Shown here piece after piece: positions 6,214 to 10,291 of a stretch of DNA of 10,291 bases (position 1 is its first letter; each line of letters starts with the position of its first letter). The translations under genes and the position numbers were made by a program. The notes below the pieces were generated by a model, which worked only from the letters and a program-made list of their open reading frames with translations, was not told where the DNA came from and did not search any database. Source of the DNA: Oxalobacteraceae bacterium (lineage in GTDB: Bacteria; Pseudomonadota; Gammaproteobacteria; Burkholderiales; Burkholderiaceae_D). The stretch lies in NCBI GenBank assembly GCA_947487325.1, contig CANKWG010000068.1, positions 1-10,291 of the forward strand, read 5' to 3'.

Positions 6214-7014
6214 ATGAGTTTTGGCATCATCATCATTGGCGACGAAATCCTGTCGGGCAAGCGCACCGACAAGCATCTGGCGAAGCTGATCGAGCTGTTA
6301 TCAGCGCGTGGCCTGAGTCTGTCGTGGGCTGAGTATGTGGGTGATGATCCTGCGCGCATTACCGAAACATTCAGGCGCACGATGGCCACGACGGATATTG
6401 TTTTTTCCTGCGGCGGCATAGGCGCTACGCCCGACGATCACACCCGACAATGTGCTGCAGCCGCGCTCGGTGTGCCGCTGGTACTGCATCCCGAAGCCAA
6501 GGAAAAAATTCGCGAACGCATTCGCGATATGTCACTGGAATCCGGTGTCGAGCCTGATTTCGACAAGCCTGACAATCTTCATCGCCTGAAGATGGGCGAA
6601 TTTCCGCAGGGTGCGGAGATCATTCCGAATGCCTTCAATAAAATTCCGGGCTTCGCTGTGCGTAACGTTCACGGTGGCGTGCATTATTTTCTGCCGGGTT
6701 TCCCGGTCATGGCTGAGCCCATGATGAATTGGGCGCTTGATACTCATCATTCTGACTTATTTCATCAGTTCGCCTACATCGAAAAATCCGTGATCGTGCA
6801 CGATGGTATCGAGTCCACACTGACACCGCTGATGGAGGCGCTCGAGGCCGAATTTCCGGGTATTCGTGTGTTTAGTCTGCCTAGCGTTGGCGATGGCACG
6901 CGTCGCCGGCACATCGAATTGGGTGTCAAGGGTGATCCCGAGATCGTGGAAATAGCTTATGTGCGTATGCTGGCCGGTCTGGATGCATTGACGCAGGATT
7001 ACAGCAGCAGCTAA
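6214..7014 (+). CDS. CinA N-terminal / molybdopterin-binding-domain protein
   Basis: A 266-residue cytoplasmic protein. Residues about 3-175 form a MoCF_biosynth (PF00994) domain: GIIIIGDEILSGKRTD (4-19), the phosphate-loop-like CGGIGATPDDHT (66-77), and LPGFPVMAEPM (160-170). Full-length CinA has an added C-terminal amidase (PncC) domain; this protein lacks it, so nicotinamide-mononucleotide deamidase activity is not expected. Databases name such proteins competence/damage-inducible protein A, but a role in competence is not implied. Related N-domains act as ADP-ribose pyrophosphatases, which is the more likely activity (family knowledge). Only a weak GGG precedes ATG 6214 by about 10 bases. 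It lies 20 bases downstream of the EI24 gene. A perfect 8-bp hairpin spans its stop codon. Confidence 0.88.
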   Translation: MSFGIIIIGDEILSGKRTDKHLAKLIELLSARGLSLSWAEYVGDDPARITETFRRTMATTDIVFSCGGIGATPDDHTRQCAAAALGVPLVLHPEAKEKIRERIRDMSLESGVEPDFDKPDNLHRLKMGEFPQGAEIIPNAFNKIPGFAVRNVHGGVHYFLPGFPVMAEPMMNWALDTHHSDLFHQFAYIEKSVIVHDGIESTLTPLMEALEAEFPGIRVFSLPSVGDGTRRRHIELGVKGDPEIVEIAYVRMLAGLDALTQDYSSS

Positions 7015-7023
7015 CGCTGCTGC
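7004..7023 (+). terminator. Hairpin spanning the stop codon of the CinA-like gene
   Basis: GCAGCAGC (7004-7011) pairs perfectly with GCTGCTGC (7016-7023) around a TAAC loop that holds part of the TAA stop. No T run follows, so it is not a complete intrinsic terminator; it may protect the 3' end or act with Rho. Confidence 0.35.
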
Positions 7024-7276
7024 GCGGATGTCAGGCTGCTGCTGGTTTCCCCTGATCGAGCAATCCCTGAGTGCGGATGAAAGCAATCACTTAGCGCGTA
7101 CGTCATAGGTTTACGAATCCACCTTCATATAAGCCACATAATCGTTTTACTCGATAGCATCTTGTCTGCCATCCTTCAGGTTGAGGTGACGCGCTTATGT
7201 CATGGTGCGCGCTCTCAAAAAGAGTAGCGTAGAGTGGTTTTGAGAAAATTTGGTGCGGAACGCACCGTGGGTAGGA
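7024..7276. other. Convergent intergenic region
   Basis: About 250 bases between the converging CinA-like and MASE1-like genes with no credible coding frame. It holds an 8-bp inverted repeat TCTCAAAA/TTTTGAGA (7213-7220 and 7238-7245) and the hairpin at 7252-7266. Nothing else was recognised. Confidence 0.5.
7252..7266 (-). terminator. Probable terminator of the MASE1-like gene
   Basis: A 6-bp stem (GGTGCG / CGCACC) with a GAA loop, 10 bases past the stop of the minus-strand gene, followed on that strand by a mixed A/T run (AAATTTT). A short but plausible intrinsic terminator. Confidence 0.5.
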
Positions 7277-7819
7277 TCAGACGTGACCGCGAGTGCGACG
7301 AATGGTCGCTAGAATTATCTTCATCGCGTACAGAATGATCAGTGTCCCGACCAAATCGCCAATGAACATGGCGGTAAAACTAGTCAGCATTTCCGTGTGT
7401 ACGTCTCTCAGCGTGTACCAAACCGAGTGCAGCAGAGCACTCACGAATGCATAAACGAGGCAGAGAAGCGCCAGTTTTGCTGCATTGAGTTTCTCCAGCG
7501 TTGCGGGCATGCCATTGATTATTGCGAGTCTGTAAACCAGATACGGCGCACCCGCCGAGATGAAGGCTGATACCAGATTAGTAACTAAGCCCATGTCGCC
7601 ATAGGTTTGGATGGAAATAATCAGGGAGGCAATCAGCAAACCGATCGCACCCTCTACGCCTAGCAGTAAGGTGCAGAGCAGACGAACGCCGGCGGGAAGA
7701 AAAATCCAGTTGGCGCCGCTATGCAGTTCAAGCGCATTGAATAGGATCATGTTCAGGTGGAAGCACCCGAAGTAGAGCGTGGCGGAGGTCAAAACGGAAA
7801 TCAGCTGCAATCTAAACAT
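7277..7819 (-). CDS. Small MASE1-like integral membrane protein, uncharacterised
   Basis: A 180-residue protein, almost wholly hydrophobic, with about five predicted membrane spans (roughly residues 8-30, 45-70, 78-100, 115-135, 148-170) and a short basic C-terminus (RRTRGHV). WIFLPAGVRLLCTLLLG (38-54) and the last-helix motif FIGDLVGTLIILYAM (152-166) resemble the W-P-G and GDxxGxL signatures of MASE1 sensory domains. MASE1 normally has 8 or more spans and is fused to GGDEF, EAL or kinase domains; here no output domain is attached and the gene is short, so this is either a stand-alone half-size relative or an independent family. No ligand can be named. The start at ATG 7819 has no clear Shine-Dalgarno. 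A promoter with TATAAT lies about 48 bases upstream. It is separate from the phasin gene, which has its own terminator. Confidence 0.65.
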   Translation of the reverse strand: MFRLQLISVLTSATLYFGCFHLNMILFNALELHSGANWIFLPAGVRLLCTLLLGVEGAIGLLIASLIISIQTYGDMGLVTNLVSAFISAGAPYLVYRLAIINGMPATLEKLNAAKLALLCLVYAFVSALLHSVWYTLRDVHTEMLTSFTAMFIGDLVGTLIILYAMKIILATIRRTRGHV

Positions 7820-7866
7820 TTTCTGGACGAGCTGACAGGTTTTATTGCTGATTGAATGTGGAGCCG

Positions 7867-7897
7867 ATTATAACGAAAGCCTATAGGGAAATTTCAA
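7867..7897 (-). promoter_or_regulatory. Sigma-70 promoter of the MASE1-like gene
   Basis: Read on the minus strand, TTGAAA (7897-7892) and a perfect TATAAT (7872-7867) are separated by 19 bases, a little long. The start point would be near 7860, giving a leader of about 40 bases. Confidence 0.55.
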
Positions 7898-7967
7898 AAT
7901 TCCGGGTGAATTTGTTTCCAAGTGTTACGCTGCTTTGCCGTGACGTCGAGCTGTAATTAGCGCTAAC

Positions 7968-7998
7968 AGAAACGGCCTGATAGGGGCAGGCCGTTTCT
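7968..7998 (-). terminator. Terminator of the phasin gene
   Basis: A perfect 12-bp stem (7968-7979 with 7987-7998) and a 7-base loop lie 20 bases past the phasin stop. The 3' arm read on the minus strand ends in GTTTCTGTT, a modest T-rich tail. A 10-bp palindrome TTAGCGCTAA (7957-7966) follows directly; its role is unknown. Confidence 0.7.
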
Positions 7999-8018
7999 TC
8001 ATGCTTCTTCTTCCAGAT

Positions 8019-8579
8019 TTATTTTTTTGTGCGGGCACTCGATTTTGTCGCCATCGTAGTGAGCTGCGTGCTCGCGGCGCTGATGCCTGATTCGAGTTGC
8101 TCGATCGCGTCCTGCGTGGTTTGGTTGATCTGACCGTATCCGGACGCTGCATTGTCGATTGCAGCCTTGAGAAGGTTGATCGAGCTTTGTGAACCTTCGG
8201 GCGCGCCGGTGCCAAGCTTGTCAAGCATTGACACGATCTCGCGACTGTTTTCGTTGACCTTGTCTTGCGTAATGCGCGCCAGCTGCCTATGGGTTCCTGA
8301 GGCTATGTTTGAAAGATGACGCACATAGGTGATGAGGATATCCGTATGCGGTTGAAATTGGTTGTTGCTGACATTCATGAAATCCTGTGGGTCTTTCGCG
8401 CCCATGAGTTGCTGTGCACTACCAACAGACATATCCATGCTCGCCCGCACGGCCTGCAAATTCAATCCCATGAGTTTTTCCACGGTCTCGATCATGGACT
8501 CGGCCATCGACGTGGCAAAGCTGATTTGTGATGATAGGTGGGTGCGGGCAGTAGATGACAACAGGTCGGGCGAGATCAT
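8019..8579 (-). CDS. Phasin family protein (PHA granule coat)
   Basis: A 186-residue, mostly helical, amphipathic protein that coats polyhydroxyalkanoate granules and limits their coalescence. The order of features fits the TIGR01841/PF09361 phasins: FATSMAESMIETVEKLMGLN (21-40), ASMDMSVGSAQQLMGAKDPQ (46-65) and the DFMNVSNNQFQPHTD stretch, with heptad-like helices to residue 175 and a lysine-rich end (SSARTKK). No signal peptide is present. ATG 8579 is preceded on the minus strand by AGGAG with 8-base spacing. The upstream region has a TTGACA promoter with a CTGC-N3-GCAG dyad over the likely start point, suggesting control by PhaR so that phasin is made only when granules exist. A strong hairpin follows the gene. 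I do not number the paralogue, as these bacteria often have several phasins. Confidence 0.9.
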   Translation of the reverse strand: MISPDLLSSTARTHLSSQISFATSMAESMIETVEKLMGLNLQAVRASMDMSVGSAQQLMGAKDPQDFMNVSNNQFQPHTDILITYVRHLSNIASGTHRQLARITQDKVNENSREIVSMLDKLGTGAPEGSQSSINLLKAAIDNAASGYGQINQTTQDAIEQLESGISAASTQLTTMATKSSARTKK

Positions 8580-8620
8580 GAGGAATACTCCTGAGGGGTG
8601 AGAAGAAATGACGATGGGCG

Positions 8621-8635
8621 TGCTGCATTGCAGCA
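8621..8635. promoter_or_regulatory. Candidate PhaR operator at the phasin start point
   Basis: A perfect 7-bp inverted repeat, TGCTGCA-T-TGCAGCA, contains CTGC-N3-GCAG, the type of TGC/GCA dyad reported for PhaR binding in Paracoccus. It lies 6-7 bases downstream of the -10 element, so a bound protein would cover the start point. Confidence 0.55.
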
Positions 8636-8641
8636 GTCACT

Positions 8642-8671
8642 ATTCTTGCGGGGCGAGCTTGGGTGTGTCAA
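8642..8671 (-). promoter_or_regulatory. Phasin promoter
   Basis: Read on the minus strand, a perfect TTGACA (8671-8666) is followed after 18 bases by AAGAAT (8647-8642), four of six matches to TATAAT. The start point falls near 8635, giving a leader of about 55 bases that begins in the dyad at 8621-8635. Confidence 0.6.
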
Positions 8672-8681
8672 GCGGAATTAT

Positions 8682-8690
8682 TGCGCTGCA
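8682..8690. promoter_or_regulatory. Second TGC/GCA element upstream of the phasin -35 box
   Basis: TGC-GCT-GCA lies about 11 bases upstream of TTGACA. It shares the half-sites of the dyad at the start point but has shorter arms. It would fit a second PhaR contact; alone it is too short to be decisive. Confidence 0.35.
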
Positions 8691-8790
8691 TCAGGGGAAT
8701 TTGATTTCATGTGAAAAGCGTATCGCCGTATCCCATTCGACCACGAAAAAGCCTGAGTGATCGTCTCGCAGAGGGCGTAGCAGGGCTGCA

Positions 8791-8799
8791 TGCTAGACT
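8791..8799 (+). promoter_or_regulatory. Possible extended -10 promoter of the deacetylase gene
   Basis: TGCTAGACT has the TGn extension plus TAnnnT of an extended -10 promoter, with no -35 box at the right distance. The start point would be near 8806, about 24 bases before GTG 8830. Confidence 0.3.
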
Positions 8800-8829
8800 C
8801 GCCGGTCTTCAGTTTTACCGCAGCGAACC

Positions 8830-9741
8830 GTGAGAGCTTTCTACAGCGACCGCTTTGTACTTCCTCTGCCAGACGGCCATCGCTTCCCTATGCAAAAGTA
8901 CCGGATGCTGCGGGATGCGGTCGACAGCGGCATGCCGACGGTTTGTCTTGAGGAAGCGCCGCATACAACGGATGGTGTTCTGGCACTGGCGCATCATCCG
9001 CATTACATACACCGGGTGACGATCGGCGCGCTTTCTTCAAGCGAGCAAAAGGCAATTGGCTTTCCCTGGTCGCCTGAGATGGTCGAGAGGTCAAGGCGCT
9101 CTGCCGGAGCGACCATCGCAGCTTGCCGCGCGGCGATTGCCGAGGGAACGGCCGTCAATCTTGCGGGTGGCACGCATCACGCGCATGCTGATCGTGGCGA
9201 AGGATTTTGCGTATTCAATGATGCGGCAATCGCCGCTAGATTGATGCAGGCCGAGCGCCGTGTATCGCGGGTTGCGATTGTTGATCTCGATGTTCATCAG
9301 GGTAATGGCACTGCGTCGATACTTGCGAATGATGATTCGGTATTTACCTTGTCAATGCACGGTGAGAAGAACTATCCGTTCGAGAAGGCCGTCAGCGATC
9401 TGGATGTCGCACTACCTGATGAGACAGATGACGACGGCTACCTTGAGCAGCTTGCGTCCGCGCTGGCGCAAATGTTTGCGCGTTTCGATCCGCAACTGAT
9501 TATTTATCTCGCCGGCGCAGACCCGCATGAAGGTGACCGGCTGGGTCGCCTGAAATTGTCCATGGAGGGGCTGGCGGCGCGTGACCGGATGGTTCTTGAT
9601 GCAGCGCAGGCGCGTGGTTTGCCCGTTGCACTGGCGATGGCCGGCGGCTATGGCAGAAGTATCGACGACACCGTCGCTGTACATAGTCAGACGGTCAGCA
9701 TTGCGGCCAGTTATTGCAGTGTTCGTTTGGAGACTGCATGA
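8830..9741 (+). CDS. Histone deacetylase-family (HDAC11-like) zinc amidohydrolase
   Basis: A 303-residue cytoplasmic arginase-fold deacetylase. The His pair HH (116-117) in GGTHHAHADRGEGFCVFND serves as the acid-base centre; the zinc ligands are D154 and H156 (DLDVHQGNGT) and D231 (GADPHEGDRLGR). GGYGR (272-276) supplies the transition-state tyrosine Y274. All catalytic residues are therefore present. Bacterial members act on acetylated small molecules (polyamines, acetoin-related or other N-acetyl compounds) or on proteins; the substrate here is unknown. The conserved N-terminus FYSDRFVLPLPDGHRFPMQKY begins right after a GTG codon at 8830, which is therefore the chosen start although no strong Shine-Dalgarno precedes it. 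The stop overlaps the start of the EamA transporter (ATGA), so the two are translationally coupled, which hints that transport and deacetylation may concern related compounds. Confidence 0.92.
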   Translation: MRAFYSDRFVLPLPDGHRFPMQKYRMLRDAVDSGMPTVCLEEAPHTTDGVLALAHHPHYIHRVTIGALSSSEQKAIGFPWSPEMVERSRRSAGATIAACRAAIAEGTAVNLAGGTHHAHADRGEGFCVFNDAAIAARLMQAERRVSRVAIVDLDVHQGNGTASILANDDSVFTLSMHGEKNYPFEKAVSDLDVALPDETDDDGYLEQLASALAQMFARFDPQLIIYLAGADPHEGDRLGRLKLSMEGLAARDRMVLDAAQARGLPVALAMAGGYGRSIDDTVAVHSQTVSIAASYCSVRLETA

Positions 9742-10291
9742 GCTCGACAGCGGCATCAGAGCGCGCCCCATGGATGGAAGCCAGCATGCCATTGCTGTTC
9801 GTACTTATATGGAGTACGGGTTTTATCGTCGCGAAATTCGGCTTGCCCTATGCGCCTGTGATGACGTTTTTGTTGTTGCGATATGTGTGCGTATTGCTGA
9901 TTCTGGTGCCCGCATTGCTGTTGGTGCGTGCGCCGTGGCCCCAAGGGCAGGTGACACACATTGCCATCGCTGGCGTGTTGGTGCAGGCCGGTTATTTGTC
10001 GGGGGTATGGACAGCCATCAAGCTGGGTATGCCTGCCGGTCTGGCTGCACTGATCGTGGGCTTGCAGCCTTTGCTGACGGCTTTTGGTGCGCGTTTTATT
10101 GGTGAACCCGTAAGCGGGCGGCAGTGGCTGGGCTTGATTCTCGGGCTGGCCGGTGTGGCGTTGGTGGTATCGAACAAGCTCGCGTCGACCGGCAGCTCCA
10201 TCATCAACGTGACGCTGTGTTTCTTTGCGCTGTTATCGATTACGGCAGGCACGCTGAATCAAAACGGTTTTTTCCGCGCTTCGATTTGCGG
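9738..10291 (+). CDS. EamA/DMT-family transporter, 5' part (3' end outside window)
   Basis: The frame opens at ATG 9738 and stays open to the end of the window, giving 184 codons of an expected 290-310. The N-terminus MSSTAASERAPW is polar, followed by the typical first span MPLLFVLIWSTGFIVAKFGL (17-36) and PYAPVMTFLLLRY (37-49) of EamA proteins. Further spans lie at about 50-63, 74-92, 99-115, 128-144 and 154-170, and the GEPVSGRQWLGLILGLAGV stretch (about 122-140) marks the end of the first EamA repeat. Members export or import amino acids, sugars or other metabolites across the inner membrane; no substrate can be read. The start overlaps the deacetylase stop by four bases. Other frames in this stretch, including a 174-codon plus-strand frame from 9581, have no membrane or family pattern and are shadows. 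Confidence 0.88.
   Translation, partial: MSSTAASERAPWMEASMPLLFVLIWSTGFIVAKFGLPYAPVMTFLLLRYVCVLLILVPALLLVRAPWPQGQVTHIAIAGVLVQAGYLSGVWTAIKLGMPAGLAALIVGLQPLLTAFGARFIGEPVSGRQWLGLILGLAGVALVVSNKLASTGSSIINVTLCFFALLSITAGTLNQNGFFRASIC

Noticed and set aside
6757..7086. 109-codon minus-strand frame over the CinA-like gene end
   Set aside because: It is antisense to a well-supported gene, with His/Gln-rich composition typical of shadow frames.
7925..8224. 99-codon minus-strand frame over the phasin C-terminus
   Set aside because: It runs through the phasin terminator hairpin and is Arg/Ser/Pro-rich, as expected for an out-of-frame reading of the phasin.
8705..8716. Short dyad TTTCA-TG-TGAAA between the phasin and deacetylase promoters
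   Set aside because: Five-base arms are common by chance and no known regulator or promoter position supports it.
9581..10105. 174-codon plus-strand frame across the deacetylase-transporter junction
   Set aside because: It is out of frame with both the deacetylase motifs and the clear EamA membrane protein starting at 9738, and has no recognisable pattern itself.

Overview
The window looks like a chromosomal segment of a betaproteobacterium in Burkholderiales, possibly Oxalobacteraceae or a close relative. The assignment rests on family-level resemblance (a 7Fe FdxA next to a TrxR-like ferredoxin-NADP reductase, a TIGR01841-type phasin, a TIGR02610-type PHA-system protein, an EI24 membrane protein, a HDAC11-like deacetylase) and on moderate GC content; no rRNA or other decisive marker is present. 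I see no tRNA, rRNA, CRISPR array, insertion sequence, phage gene or sign of recent transfer. Gene density is high and most genes are intact. Only the two edge genes are cut by the window.

Layout. (1) 1-985, plus strand: the 3' part of a sialidase/BNR-like beta-propeller gene overlapping a small exported thioredoxin-like CxxC protein, closed by a strong hairpin that also serves the convergent gene. (2) 1044-2530, minus strand: a redox pair, fdxA (7Fe ferredoxin) followed by a ferredoxin-NADP reductase, with a GC hairpin in the 107-bp gap. (3) 2531-2869: a divergent intergenic region with a terminator-like hairpin that no annotated gene explains. (4) 2870-4885, plus strand: a probable three-gene operon of a stand-alone LutC/LUD protein, a D-2-hydroxyacid dehydrogenase (GhrB-like) and a short PHA-system protein. 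(5) 4925-5281, minus strand: a cytoplasmic FKBP-type prolyl isomerase. (6) 5357-7014, plus strand: an EI24 membrane protein and a CinA-N/molybdopterin-binding-domain protein. (7) 7277-8579, minus strand: a small MASE1-like membrane protein and a phasin, each with its own promoter. (8) 8830-10291, plus strand: a histone-deacetylase-family amidohydrolase whose stop codon overlaps the start of an EamA (DMT) transporter that runs off the window.

How the parts fit together. Two PHA genes (the TIGR02610-like protein and the phasin) indicate a polyhydroxyalkanoate-storing organism. The phasin promoter carries a CTGC-N3-GCAG dyad at the expected transcription start and a second TGC/GCA element just upstream of the -35 box, which is the layout expected for PhaR-type repression. 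The lutC-ghrB-PHA gene order suggests a link between 2-hydroxyacid/2-oxoacid redox balance and carbon storage, but this is inference. The most useful specific observation is that the hydroxyacid dehydrogenase appears to have its real ribosome-binding site in front of an in-frame CTG codon rather than the upstream ATG. I found no convincing new multi-gene system; the remaining interest is regulatory and in lone-gene contexts.
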